Of a stretch of DNA of 64,000 nt, positions 1 through 8,976 are shown one piece after another (position 1 is the first letter of the stretch; each line of letters starts with the position of its first letter). The notes below the pieces were generated by a model. It did not search any database, was not told where the DNA came from, and worked only from the letters and a program-made list of their open reading frames with translations. The DNA is taken from NCBI RefSeq assembly GCF_003605125.1, contig NZ_QPQT01000001.1:372001-436000 (forward strand), in the 5' to 3' direction. This stretch comes from Shewanella algidipiscicola (GTDB lineage Bacteria; Pseudomonadota; Gammaproteobacteria; Enterobacterales; Shewanellaceae). A program made the position numbers and the translations under genes.

Positions 1-412
1 CTAATGAACGATGAAAACGGGGGTTCATCAGGGCCACGTTTTGTTGTTCTATTTCGGGGTAGATGCCATAGATTTGCACCGCGCTGATGTTGCTCGGCGA
101 CTGCAACATCGCCTGAGTCGAGATACTGGGGCTCACCGCGACCACATCATCCAGTTGCATGAGCTTAGCCGCAACCTGTTGCCACTGCGCCATATCCTGT
201 TCGCTATACACGGTTAACTGCGGCACTGCGCCTAAAATACGCTGTTTTAATTGGCCTTCGAGGCCGTTCATCACAGAGCTGACAATGATCAGCGCTGCCA
301 CACCAAGTACAATGCCTGACACGGCAAAAAGGGTAATAAAGGAGGCGAAGGAGTTGGCTTTGCGTGCACGCCAATATCGGTAACCTATGGTCCAAGATAA
401 CGCTAAATTCAT
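1..412 (-). CDS. lolC: Lipoprotein-releasing ABC permease LolC/LolE family, N-terminal part (cut by window edge)
   Basis: The minus-strand frame opens with ATG at 410-412 (MNLALSWTIGYRYWRARKAN) and stays open for about 137 codons to the window edge, so only the N-terminus is visible. It has one membrane segment at about residues 24-48 (FITLFAVSGIVLGVAALII), then a soluble periplasmic start (SSVMNGLEGQLKQRILGA). This is the layout of LolC/LolE permeases, which extract outer-membrane lipoproteins from the inner membrane with LolD and pass them to LolA. The call to LolC rather than LolE rests on family resemblance and on the usual lolCDE order with this gene first. It diverges from the PilZ-like gene, and the 95-bp gap must hold both promoters. 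Confidence 0.8.
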   Translation of the reverse strand, partial: MNLALSWTIGYRYWRARKANSFASFITLFAVSGIVLGVAALIIVSSVMNGLEGQLKQRILGAVPQLTVYSEQDMAQWQQVAAKLMQLDDVVAVSPSISTQAMLQSPSNISAVQIYGIYPEIEQQNVALMNPRFHRSL

Positions 413-507
413 GTTTCGCTGGGTCTCTTTGCTCAGGAGCCTTGATAAATCATTGAGATGCGCACGATAATAGGGGTAATAGCACTATAAAAACAAGAGG
501 CAATCCT

Positions 508-1101
508 GTGAACACCGACTCAAACTCCTTTTTTAGCGTCAAGCACAGGTTTTCGGTATACCTGTCGGCGTGGCCAGAGGATCAGCCTCTTCCCTCTGAA
601 AGCCAGCTCAAAGCGATGTTGCCCCTAGGGCTGCAACTTATCAGCGAAGTAAAAGCCATGGAAGCAGGCTGTTTATTACAGCTGAGAAATCTCGATGACG
701 ACGCCCGTACCGTGGTCGAATACTTAAAGCTGCAATCGCGTAAAATCGATTTAGTATTGCAACATGTGCTTGAACAACAAACCTATGAAGGTGATAAATG
801 CCTTGGAGAGTGTTTTGGCGGCAGTGGCATTCGGGTCATCAGTGATCAGCCTTTACTTGTGGGGCGTCAATATAGGGTCACGCTACACATAAAAGAGGCA
901 TTGATTTCGATGTTGTGCATGGCGCAATGCACCGCTTGCGCCCCCATTGCCGGCAATGATGACCAAGATAACGGCTTTCTCTGTGACTTAAGCTTTAGCC
1001 AAATCCTCGATGAAGATATTGAACAATTGGTCAAAGCCAGCCTTAATGTGCAACAAAAACAGTTACAACAACGGAAAAAAGACAATCAAACCGCCCCCTA
1101 G
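508..1101 (+). CDS. PilZ-like domain protein upstream of mfd
   Basis: 197 residues. The GTG start at 508 is supported by AAGAGG about eight bases upstream. The middle of the protein (about residues 105-135, ECFGGSGIRVIS followed by PLLVG and a beta-rich stretch) resembles the PilZ barrel, a c-di-GMP-binding fold. The usual arginine motif RxxxR and the D/NxSxxG motif are not clearly present, so nucleotide binding is doubtful. The C-terminus is a glutamine- and lysine-rich tail. It is cytoplasmic, with no signal peptide or membrane segment. It lies 57 bp or more before mfd on the same strand and may share its transcript. The family call is by resemblance only. Confidence 0.6.
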   Translation: MNTDSNSFFSVKHRFSVYLSAWPEDQPLPSESQLKAMLPLGLQLISEVKAMEAGCLLQLRNLDDDARTVVEYLKLQSRKIDLVLQHVLEQQTYEGDKCLGECFGGSGIRVISDQPLLVGRQYRVTLHIKEALISMLCMAQCTACAPIAGNDDQDNGFLCDLSFSQILDEDIEQLVKASLNVQQKQLQQRKKDNQTAP

Positions 1102-1179
1102 TTTTCACTGGCACTAGCGAGACTAAGCCTCTACAATGTCGGGCATCTTTGTCGATTTTTGGCCACTAGTCTCATCCCA

Positions 1180-4100
1180 ATGAATGCTTTTTCAGTCTTA
1201 ACGCCCCCGAAAGTCAAAGGGGTTAAAACGCCGCAAACACTGAGCCACTTGCATGGCGCCGCTCAGGCCATCACACTCGCCAATATTTGTGATGCCCATG
1301 ATGGCTTAACCTTAGTGGTCACTCACGATACGCCCAGCGCCTTGCAACTCGACACTGAGCTTCACTATTTACTGGGCGCGAAATCGATACCTGTGTTGCT
1401 GTTTCCCGACCGCGAAACCTTGCCTTACGACAGCTTTTCACCCCATCAAGATTTGGTTTCCCAACGCCTAGAAACGCTGTCACGTATACCCAGCGCGAAG
1501 AAGAGTGTGGTGATTGTGCCTATTAGCACCCTGATGGTGCGATTACCGCCGCAGTCGTTTTTAACCGGTAACGTGCTATTGCTCAATAAAGGCGATACGT
1601 ATCAGCTGCAACAGGTGCGTCAACAGTTGGTAAACACTGGCTATCAACTGGTCGAGCAGGTCTACGAACACGGCGAATTTGCAGTGCGCGGCTCTATTAT
1701 CGATATCTTCCCTATGGGATCGAACCACCCTTACCGTATCGAACTGTTTGATGACGAAGTGGAGTCAATTCGCCAATTTGACCCAGAGACCCAACGCTCC
1801 AGCGGTGAAATTGACGCCATTCGACTATTACCAGCCAAAGAGTTCCCCACCGACGATGCCGCTATAGAAGGGTTTCGTCAGCGCTATCGCCGTCAATTTG
1901 AGGTCGTGGTTAAAGAGCCCGAATCGGTTTACCAAATGGTCAGCCGAAAAGTGATGCCCGCAGGCATTGAAAGCTATTTACCGCTATTTTTCGATGAAAC
2001 GGCCACGCTGTTTGATTATCTGCCAGAGCATACTCAATTAGTGGGCATTGGTGACTTAGATACCGCCGCCAAGAGCCATTTAAATGAGGTAAGCCAGCGC
2101 TATGAAAATCGCCGTGTCGATCCTTTAAGGCCACTGCTGCCGCCTAAAGACTTATACCTGTTAACAGAGCAAGTTTTTGAAGCCTTCAAACGTCTGCCCC
2201 GCATTTTATGTAAAGGCTCTGATTATCAAGGCACCAGTATTGCTGCCAAGGTTGAAGCCTTACCCGATATCGCCTCCAACCATAAATTAAAGCAACCACT
2301 GTTGGCGCTGCAGCAATATGTGCAATCGGGTATGCCGATATTGTTTTGCGCCGAATCTGAAGGACGCCGAGAAGCCTTACTTGAACTGCTGGCCAAAATA
2401 AGCATCAAGCCCACGCTGTTTGAGCACTTTTATGAATATGTCAACCAACCCGTTGCCTTTGGCTTGATTGTCTCGCCCTTGTCTCAGGGCGCGATTATTA
2501 GCGGCAAAAATGATAAACGCTGGGCATTGGTATGCGAAACCGAGCTGTTTGGCCAACGGATTTCACAGCAACGCCGCCGCGATAAACAGCGCCAAATTAG
2601 CAGCGATGCACTGATTAAAGATTTAGCCGAACTCAAAGTTGGCCAACCCATAGTGCACTTAGATCATGGTGTGGCCTTGTATCAAGGCCTCGAAACCTTA
2701 GATACCGGCGGCTTGGTTGCAGAGTACCTAAAGCTGGAATATGCGGGTGGCGATAAACTTTATGTGCCTGTGGCGTCACTCAATCTGATTAGCCGCTACA
2801 GCGTCGGCCCCGATGATGAGGCTCACCTTAATAAGCTGGGTAACGAAAGCTGGACCAAGGCAAAACGCAAGGCTATCGAAAAAATCCGCGATGTGGCCGC
2901 CGAGCTATTAGATGTTTACGCCAGACGCCAAGCTAGACCCGGCACCGCCTGTAAACTCGACAAAGAAGAGTATGCGCAGTTTGCTGGCAGTTTTCCGTTT
3001 GAGGAGACCGTCGACCAAGAAACGGCTATCGAAGCGGTACTCAACGATATGTGCTCGCCTATCGCCATGGACCGCTTAGTGTGTGGTGATGTTGGCTTTG
3101 GTAAAACCGAAGTGGCCATGCGCGCCGCCTTTGTCGCCGTAAATGACAACAAGCAGGTCGCCATACTGGTGCCTACCACCTTGCTTGCCCAGCAACATTA
3201 CGAAAACTTTAAAGACAGGTTTGCCGATTGGCCGATTAAAATTGAAGTACTATCGCGCTTTAAAACGGCCAAAGAGCAACAGGCCATTCTCGAGCAACTC
3301 AGCAATGGTCAAGTGGATATCGTTATTGGCACCCATAAGTTGCTGCAAACTGACGCGAAATTTGACAATTTAGGCCTGCTCATCATCGATGAGGAGCACC
3401 GTTTTGGTGTAAGACAAAAAGAAAAAATCAAAGCTCTTAGGGCTAATATCGATATTCTTACTCTGACCGCTACGCCCATCCCCCGCACCTTGAATATGGC
3501 CATGTCGGGCATGCGAGATCTGTCTATTATCGCCACCCCACCAGCTAAGCGCTTAGCAGTAAAAACCTTTGTGCGTGAATACGATGAAGCCACTGTGCGC
3601 GAAGCGCTACTGCGTGAGATCTTGCGTGGGGGTCAGGTCTATTTTCTGCATAACAATGTCGAGACGATTGAAAAGCGCGCGCGAGAATTAGAACTCCTGC
3701 TGCCAGAGGCCCGGGTGATCACCGCCCATGGTCAGATGCGCGAGCGTGAACTCGAAAAAGTCATGTCTGACTTTTATCACCAAAAATACAACGTGTTAGT
3801 GTGCACCACGATTATCGAAACCGGTATCGATGTGCCCAGTGCGAACACCATTGTGATTGAGCGCGCCGATCATTTTGGCTTGGCGCAATTGCATCAACTG
3901 CGTGGCCGCGTGGGGCGTTCGCACCATCAAGCCTATGCTTATTTGATGACACCGCACCCCAAACGCATGACCAAAGATGCCAGAAAACGGCTTGAAGCCA
4001 TTGGTGCACTGGAAGATCTCGGCGCAGGCTTTATGCTCGCCACCCAAGACTTAGAGATCCGCGGCGCTGGAGAACTACTGGGCGATGAACAGAGCGGCCA

Positions 4101-4662
4101 CATCTCTAAAATTGGCTTTACCCTCTACATGGAAATGTTAGAAGATGCCGTCAAGTCGCTTAAAGAGGGCAAAGAGCCGTCATTAGAGCAGATGCTTAGA
4201 GGCCAATGTGAAGTCGACCTGCGCATACCAGCCCTGCTGCCTGAAGATTATGTGCATGATGTCAATATTCGCTTATCGCTGTATAAGCGTATTGCCAACT
4301 GCAGTAATGAAAACGCCCTCGATGAGTTAAAAGTGGAACTGATCGACCGCTTTGGTCTATTACCACAGTCCGCCAAAAACTTACTCGAATTAACCCTTTA
4401 TAAACATCAAGCCACGGCTCTTGGTATCGCAAAAATCGAGATGCACGCCAAAGGCGGCAGCCTTGAATTTAGAGACGATCATATTGTTGATCCCGGCTTT
4501 ATCATCGGTCTGCTGCAAAGCCAGCCACAAAATTATCGTATGGATGGACCAAGTAAGTTAAAATTCATCATGCCTACAGAAACCGATAAAGAGCGATTAG
4601 CCTTACTTTCATTGCTGATCTCGCAACTGATGCAACACCGCCTTGGAGAACCACGTGCTTAA
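1180..4662 (+). CDS. mfd: Transcription-repair coupling factor Mfd
   Basis: Mfd displaces RNA polymerase stalled at DNA lesions and recruits UvrA/UvrB. From ATG 1180 the protein has 1160 residues; E. coli Mfd has 1148. The order of parts is the full one: a UvrB-like N-terminus (ETLPYDSFSPHQD), the RNA-polymerase-interacting region near 480-560 (GQPIVHLDHGVALYQG), a RecG-like SF2 motor with Walker A (GDVGFGKTE), the DEEH box (IIDEEHRFG), the TATPIPRT motif and the TRG region (ELEIRG-type GAGELLGDEQSG), and a C-terminal regulatory domain. A TTG at 1159 in the same frame could extend it by seven residues; neither start has a strong ribosome site. The 3' end overlaps csiV. Confidence 0.97.
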   Translation: MNAFSVLTPPKVKGVKTPQTLSHLHGAAQAITLANICDAHDGLTLVVTHDTPSALQLDTELHYLLGAKSIPVLLFPDRETLPYDSFSPHQDLVSQRLETLSRIPSAKKSVVIVPISTLMVRLPPQSFLTGNVLLLNKGDTYQLQQVRQQLVNTGYQLVEQVYEHGEFAVRGSIIDIFPMGSNHPYRIELFDDEVESIRQFDPETQRSSGEIDAIRLLPAKEFPTDDAAIEGFRQRYRRQFEVVVKEPESVYQMVSRKVMPAGIESYLPLFFDETATLFDYLPEHTQLVGIGDLDTAAKSHLNEVSQRYENRRVDPLRPLLPPKDLYLLTEQVFEAFKRLPRILCKGSDYQGTSIAAKVEALPDIASNHKLKQPLLALQQYVQSGMPILFCAESEGRREALLELLAKISIKPTLFEHFYEYVNQPVAFGLIVSPLSQGAIISGKNDKRWALVCETELFGQRISQQRRRDKQRQISSDALIKDLAELKVGQPIVHLDHGVALYQGLETLDTGGLVAEYLKLEYAGGDKLYVPVASLNLISRYSVGPDDEAHLNKLGNESWTKAKRKAIEKIRDVAAELLDVYARRQARPGTACKLDKEEYAQFAGSFPFEETVDQETAIEAVLNDMCSPIAMDRLVCGDVGFGKTEVAMRAAFVAVNDNKQVAILVPTTLLAQQHYENFKDRFADWPIKIEVLSRFKTAKEQQAILEQLSNGQVDIVIGTHKLLQTDAKFDNLGLLIIDEEHRFGVRQKEKIKALRANIDILTLTATPIPRTLNMAMSGMRDLSIIATPPAKRLAVKTFVREYDEATVREALLREILRGGQVYFLHNNVETIEKRARELELLLPEARVITAHGQMRERELEKVMSDFYHQKYNVLVCTTIIETGIDVPSANTIVIERADHFGLAQLHQLRGRVGRSHHQAYAYLMTPHPKRMTKDARKRLEAIGALEDLGAGFMLATQDLEIRGAGELLGDEQSGHISKIGFTLYMEMLEDAVKSLKEGKEPSLEQMLRGQCEVDLRIPALLPEDYVHDVNIRLSLYKRIANCSNENALDELKVELIDRFGLLPQSAKNLLELTLYKHQATALGIAKIEMHAKGGSLEFRDDHIVDPGFIIGLLQSQPQNYRMDGPSKLKFIMPTETDKERLALLSLLISQLMQHRLGEPRA

Positions 4663-5677
4663 ACAAAGTCTATTATTGGTCACCACACTGCTCACCCTTT
4701 CCAGTTCAGTATTGGCCGCCGATGAGCGCTGGTTTGAAGTGGAGATTTATCTATTTGAGCGCCAAGGCACGCCATTTGAAGAGATGGTAAAAAACCCCGC
4801 CAATATCAATAAACGTGCGCCTATAGATATGATAACGCCACTGTTTAGCACTGATATTACTGGGGCGAGTCTTGGGCTTGAAGGCTGCAGCGCCCAAGAG
4901 TGGATCGACGATGCCAATAGATGCGATCAGCAACTTAAATCGAACCAAGTCAGTCATCCTAGTCGCATCCCGATGACGGTCGCCGCCAGCACTCCTCAAT
5001 ATGCCAAAGTCGGCCAGTCGACGGTGTTATTGGCGCAATCTCAGGCACAATTTGGCGACATCATCAAGAAACTCAATCGAGAGTCAGGCCATCGCGGCTT
5101 ACTGCACATGACATGGCAACAGTCGATGCTGCCACGCCATTTAGCCACTCCTGTACGCTTGTTTGCTGGTGAAGACTTTTCTGGCCGTTATGACCCCGAT
5201 GGTATGTCGATATCTCAGCAGATAACACCAAGTGAGATCCCTGAATTCAATTTCGAACTTGGCCTCAACCCAACCACCACGCCTGCACCATTGTGGCAGC
5301 TCGATGGGAAGATCAATATCTATCTTAACCATTACTTATATGTCGAAACCGCGCTAACGCTTCGCGAAGAAGGTACCAAAGTATTGCCAGCACAAACCAC
5401 TGACGGCCTGCCCGCCCATAACGCTGAGGCTAAAGTACCCTATCTCTTTAAGATCTGGATGGCGCAAAATAGACGTGTTAAAAGTGATGAAATTCATTAT
5501 TTTGATCACCCGAATATGGGCATTATTTTACAAATCAGAAAAATGACTCACCCGAGCGAGATCAGCGCTGATACCTTAAAACAGATGGGGGTAACGCTCG
5601 ATACCACCTCGCCAACGCCTGCAACAGATAGCCTAGAACAAGCAGGTAACACGGCTCATCAGACTTTATCGTATTAA
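4655..5677 (+). CDS. csiV: CsiV-family periplasmic peptidoglycan-binding protein
   Basis: About 340 residues. I choose GTG 4655 because GGAGAA sits about eight bases upstream and the product then starts with a clean signal peptide (MLKQSLLLVTTLLTLSSSVL, cleaved after the next Ala). A TTG at 4643 is also in frame. The mature protein opens with ADERWFEVEIYLFER, typical of the CsiV family (PF10972). In Vibrio cholerae CsiV is a septal peptidoglycan-binding protein needed with LpoA for PBP1A function. The gene overlaps the mfd stop by eight bases, so it is almost certainly co-transcribed with mfd. The C-terminal 40 residues are Thr/Ser/Pro-rich and probably disordered. Confidence 0.85.
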   Translation: MLKQSLLLVTTLLTLSSSVLAADERWFEVEIYLFERQGTPFEEMVKNPANINKRAPIDMITPLFSTDITGASLGLEGCSAQEWIDDANRCDQQLKSNQVSHPSRIPMTVAASTPQYAKVGQSTVLLAQSQAQFGDIIKKLNRESGHRGLLHMTWQQSMLPRHLATPVRLFAGEDFSGRYDPDGMSISQQITPSEIPEFNFELGLNPTTTPAPLWQLDGKINIYLNHYLYVETALTLREEGTKVLPAQTTDGLPAHNAEAKVPYLFKIWMAQNRRVKSDEIHYFDHPNMGIILQIRKMTHPSEISADTLKQMGVTLDTTSPTPATDSLEQAGNTAHQTLSY

Positions 5678-5690
5678 GGTATGATTGATA

Positions 5691-5715
5691 GATAACGCTA
5701 GTGGTTAGCGTTATC
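5691..5715 (+). terminator. Hairpin after csiV, possible terminator
   Basis: A perfect 10-bp stem (GATAACGCTA at 5691-5700 with TAGCGTTATC at 5706-5715) and a five-base loop lie 14 bp after the csiV stop. No run of T follows, so intrinsic termination is uncertain; it may instead stabilise the mRNA end. Confidence 0.5.
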
Positions 5716-6040
5716 TACACTCTTGCAGCAAGCTGTGACACCATGATACTAATGCATGGGTATCACCTTAGGCCATATTCATACAAAAAGGTTTCACTAC
5801 CGCAACGCCCTCTTCTATCAGACCGAATGTGTAGCCATCAAACAATTAAAGACTCCACTCTTTTCAGCAAATATCCCTTGCCGTTTTACTAAAGCATTTT
5901 AGCAATCAATCTTGTTAAGGCCGTATAGTCAACTAATATTACAGGTTAGCAGCATCATTGGATCGTATGTTATTGAAACCGACTCACCTGACTTTCAATA
6001 AACGCGTGCCGCTTAGACGTTGACTAAAAAGGAACCTTAT
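5716..6040. other. Gap between csiV and the sulfite oxidase gene
   Basis: About 325 bp without a credible gene. A 63-codon open frame on the plus strand has no ribosome site or protein-like pattern. The right half holds the likely promoter of the sulfite oxidase operon. Confidence 0.6.
5912..5939 (+). promoter_or_regulatory. Possible sigma-70 promoter of the sulfite oxidase operon
   Basis: TTGTTA at 5912-5917 and TAATAT at 5934-5939 are separated by 16 bp, about 100 bp upstream of the molybdoenzyme start. This is read by eye, and other choices in this AT-rich stretch are possible. Confidence 0.35.
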
Positions 6041-7354
6041 ATGGATGACAGAAAGCACAAAAATCACAAAGGGATCTACGAGTATTACGCGAAACACCCA
6101 GAGTCAGCCGATGAAAAAATCTTCGGCAGAGTCAGTTATCCCGACCGTCGAGGCTTTTTGAAAGGGGCGGGGCTGGCGACCATGGCCGCGGTACTTGGCG
6201 GCGCTATCCCCTTTCATCGTAATATGCCAGCAGGTATTATCCCAGCGGCGTTTGCAGAAGGCCTCGATGATATTATGATCGAAGGAAAAGAGGGGCTGAC
6301 GGTACTCAACGACAGGCCGATGAACGCAGAGACGCCACCTCACCTCTTGAATGACGACATCACCCCAACCTCGCGCCATTTTATTCGAAACAACGGTATT
6401 CCACCAACTGCGGTCAACCCCGAACACTGGACCCTTACCATTAATGGATTGGTCGATAAGCCTTTGACACTCAGCATCGGTGATCTCAAGCAAAATTTCG
6501 ATGTAGTGGAGCAACAACTATTAGTGGAGTGCGGAGGTAATGGCCGCGCTTTCTTTGACCCCAAAGCCAAAGGTAATCAATGGACCTACGGTGCTGTAGC
6601 TTGCTCGAACTGGACAGGCGTGCGACTCGCTGATGTGCTTAAAGCCGCTGGAGTTAAGGATGGCGCAGTTTACACGGCTCACTACGGTGCAGATAAGCAC
6701 CTCTCTGGCGAGGAGGGAAAACTTCCTATCTCCCGGGGTCTCCCCATCGCGAAAGCCATGGGCAGTGAAAACCTTATCGCCTTTGAACAAAACGGCAAAC
6801 CACTTCACCCGATGAATGGGGCTCCTCTTCGCTTAGTCGTGCCCGGTTGGCCAGGGTCGTGCTCGCAAAAATGGCTCACACGCATACAGGTTCGAGATCA
6901 AATACATGATGGCCCCAAAATGACTGGCACCGCTTACCGTGTACCTAATCGACCTATTGCACCGGGTGAAAAAGTCGCTAATGAAGACTTCGAGATTATC
7001 GAACGTATGCCTGTGAAGTCATTGATCACCTCTCCCCAAACCAATACCCAAGTCCATGGCAGCGAAGTATTAGTTCGAGGTCATGCTTGGTCTGGCGATC
7101 GCAAGGTTGATAAAGTACAGGTTTCTATCGACTTTGGCGCAACTTGGATGGACGCAAAGCTTTCTGCGCCATCCAATGAAGGGGCTTGGCAAACCTTTAA
7201 CACTAAAGTGAAGTTCCCTCAGGCTGGATACTATGAAGTGTGGGCTAAAGCGATTGATGATCATGGAATTAGCCAACCATTTGCTATTGCTTGGAATCCT
7301 AAAGGCTACCTCAATAATACCTTTCACCGTGTGGCATTAGTGGTTAAAGGTTGA
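6041..7354 (+). CDS. Tat-exported sulfite oxidase-type molybdopterin oxidoreductase
   Basis: 437 residues from ATG 6041, which has AAAAAGGA eight or more bases upstream; an in-frame TTG at 6020 is less likely. Residues 35-41 (DRRGFLK) plus a hydrophobic stretch are a twin-arginine signal, so the folded enzyme goes to the periplasm. The sulfite oxidase fold follows: the molybdenum-ligand cysteine is C164 in VECGGNGRAFF, and the C-terminal third (from about 320) is the Ig-like dimerisation domain. The family oxidises sulfite to sulfate (SorA, SorT) or acts as SoxC. The next gene encodes a diheme cytochrome c, as in SorAB-type systems, which supports sulfite dehydrogenase. The substrate is inferred, not proven. 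SorA/SorT/SoxC assignment cannot be settled by eye. Confidence 0.85.
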   Translation: MDDRKHKNHKGIYEYYAKHPESADEKIFGRVSYPDRRGFLKGAGLATMAAVLGGAIPFHRNMPAGIIPAAFAEGLDDIMIEGKEGLTVLNDRPMNAETPPHLLNDDITPTSRHFIRNNGIPPTAVNPEHWTLTINGLVDKPLTLSIGDLKQNFDVVEQQLLVECGGNGRAFFDPKAKGNQWTYGAVACSNWTGVRLADVLKAAGVKDGAVYTAHYGADKHLSGEEGKLPISRGLPIAKAMGSENLIAFEQNGKPLHPMNGAPLRLVVPGWPGSCSQKWLTRIQVRDQIHDGPKMTGTAYRVPNRPIAPGEKVANEDFEIIERMPVKSLITSPQTNTQVHGSEVLVRGHAWSGDRKVDKVQVSIDFGATWMDAKLSAPSNEGAWQTFNTKVKFPQAGYYEVWAKAIDDHGISQPFAIAWNPKGYLNNTFHRVALVVKG

Positions 7355-7359
7355 CAGTA

Positions 7360-8019
7360 ATGAACAAACTGAAATTATTTGAGCGGGTTTTCCCGCTCTC
7401 ATTTTGTCTATTTATATTGATTAGCTTACCAGCTTCAGCAAACGAGGCGCTCATTTTAGCCGGTGGACAACAAGCCATGGTTTGTAAGTCATGCCATCAA
7501 ATGACGCCCAACGGGGTCACGTTAGTAGGCCCTCCACTGTGGGGGTTAGCCGAGAGAGAAATAGCCAGTATTAACAGCTTTAATTACAGTGATGGTTTAA
7601 AGCAATATGAGGGAAAATGGAATGCGCAAAGGCTCGATGCATTTTTGGCATCCCCCAGTGAATTTGCCCCAGGCACCAAGATGACATTTCCGGGTATAAA
7701 AGATCCAGGTACCCGCGCAGCCATCATTGCGTGGCTTGCCACTCAAAACCCTGTACCGCCAAATTGGCTCACTCCAGCAGCCCAATTGCCAGTAAAATCT
7801 GCGGGGGATGGTATTTTGCTCCCGGGAGAGAACATGGAGCTCGTCGCTGCAGTTTGCTCTTCGTGTCACTCACTGCATCTCGTTGCACAACAAGGATTAA
7901 GCAAAGCAAGCTGGGATGAGACCTTGCAGTGGATGGTCGATGAGCAGGGAATGAATGAATTAACAGCTGAAGATCACGAAGCGATACTTATCTATCTTTC
8001 CACCTATTATGGCTTATAA
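7360..8019 (+). CDS. Diheme c-type cytochrome, electron acceptor of the sulfite oxidase
   Basis: 219 residues from ATG 7360; AAAGG ends nine bases upstream, just before the stop of the preceding gene. The N-terminus has a signal peptide (hydrophobic core FPLSFCLFILISLP, likely cut after ASA). Two heme-binding CxxCH motifs are visible: CKSCH at 42-46 and CSSCH at 166-170. The first domain is a class I cytochrome (GPPLWGL, and GTKMTFPGIKDP as a likely methionine-ligand loop). The second is a shorter C-terminal module. It is five bases after the molybdoenzyme stop, so the two are one operon, and it most likely takes electrons from the molybdenum centre in the periplasm. Confidence 0.85.
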   Translation: MNKLKLFERVFPLSFCLFILISLPASANEALILAGGQQAMVCKSCHQMTPNGVTLVGPPLWGLAEREIASINSFNYSDGLKQYEGKWNAQRLDAFLASPSEFAPGTKMTFPGIKDPGTRAAIIAWLATQNPVPPNWLTPAAQLPVKSAGDGILLPGENMELVAAVCSSCHSLHLVAQQGLSKASWDETLQWMVDEQGMNELTAEDHEAILIYLSTYYGL

Positions 8020-8178
8020 CTCATTGACTAACACGCTGTTTCAAATGATGTTACCGCGTCTTTAATCAATACCCTAGGTGTACATTAAATGTAGGTGTGT
8101 ACCAAATTGCACAAAGAATCGATGATAAGGCCAAGGCTTGACCTCTTGCTGCTGGGCACAACAAGCAGCACATCGGCC

Positions 8179-8448
8179 TCAATGGATCGAAAAATCGAGG
8201 TAGATATTATCTGCATCATCTTCTTCCACTAACACATCTTGCACACGAGATTGAGGTGCGCCCTCATGGCTCCAAGCGATGAATCGGTCGACCGCATTAC
8301 TGCCGCCTTGTAATAACACGGCAACGTTGCCGTTATCCAAGTTTTTCACATAACCTGTCAGGCCAAATTCATTGGCTTTTTGCAGGCTATAACGCCTAAA
8401 ACACACACCTTGAACTTTACCTGATATCGTCAATAATACCCGTTTCAT
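8179..8448 (-). CDS. acyP: Acylphosphatase
   Basis: 90 residues from the ATG at 8446-8448 (MKRVLLTISGKVQGVCFR), which has GAGG about seven bases upstream; a GTG eight codons earlier is possible. The enzyme hydrolyses carboxyl-phosphate bonds of acyl phosphates. The signature GKVQGVCFRRY contains the catalytic Arg (R18), and GYVKNLDNG contains the catalytic Asn (N36). Length matches the family (about 90). It stands alone, behind a terminator at 8516-8551, so it should have its own promoter. Confidence 0.92.
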   Translation of the reverse strand: MKRVLLTISGKVQGVCFRRYSLQKANEFGLTGYVKNLDNGNVAVLLQGGSNAVDRFIAWSHEGAPQSRVQDVLVEEDDADNIYLDFSIH

Positions 8449-8976
8449 TTGTGCCTCATTTACTCGACTCACCCCTTTGAAGATAACCTAAAGTCGTAAG
8501 ATGGGCAAAATTCAGACAAAAAAAACAGCTAACGAATAAAGTGGTTAGCTGCATCGGGCGACATACGCAAACGGATACGGTCTATACTAGACCCAAGCGA
8601 AACAATATGTATCAGTTTGTATCACAAAACCTATTGTTAAAGCTATATCTCGGCAGAGGAAACACACTAAAAAGCGTAAACTTTTATTCTCCTGCACTTA
8701 AAGGGTTATCTTGTTGCCCAAAAAACGTTCACACAACAAAAACCATACGAACACGCGCAATGCCCCTAGATAACAGTGCTGACGGTAAAGACACTAAGGA
8801 AAAAATACTGAAAATAAATAATCGTTAAACAAGCTCATGGGGAACCGGCTTGCGAGAAACCAAAGCGATACCAAATGACTCAGCCAAGGCAGATAAACTG
8901 ATTGGATCAATAGTGCAGAGCAACAATCTTACTTAGCTCAATCAGGCTATCGCGAAGTGGCTCAGTCAAGAGAGGT
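8449..8976. other. Gap between acyP and ycfP
   Basis: About 530 bp without a gene I can support. A 95-codon plus-strand frame (8541-8828) lacks a ribosome site and resembles no family I know. The stretch holds a minus-strand terminator (8516-8551) and a short palindrome GGTCTA-TAC-TAGACC (8579-8593). A small minus-strand RNA or a long 3' end of the nagZ-ycfP transcript would explain the terminator. Confidence 0.5.
8516..8551 (-). terminator. Rho-independent terminator, minus strand, with no gene directly upstream
   Basis: Read on the minus strand, CAGCTAAC and GTTAGCTG (arms at 8544-8551 and 8526-8533) form an 8-bp stem followed by a run of at least seven T. It lies about 425 bp beyond the ycfP stop and just before acyP. 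Confidence 0.75.

Noticed and set aside
5701-5892. 63-codon plus-strand open frame after csiV
   Set aside because: No ribosome site, overlaps the hairpin, unlike any family, and composition typical of a non-coding gap.
8541-8828. 95-codon plus-strand frame with a TetR-like end (KDTKEKILKI)
   Set aside because: The similarity lasts about ten residues right before the stop, there is no helix-turn-helix, and no ribosome site. The start overlaps the terminator arm.
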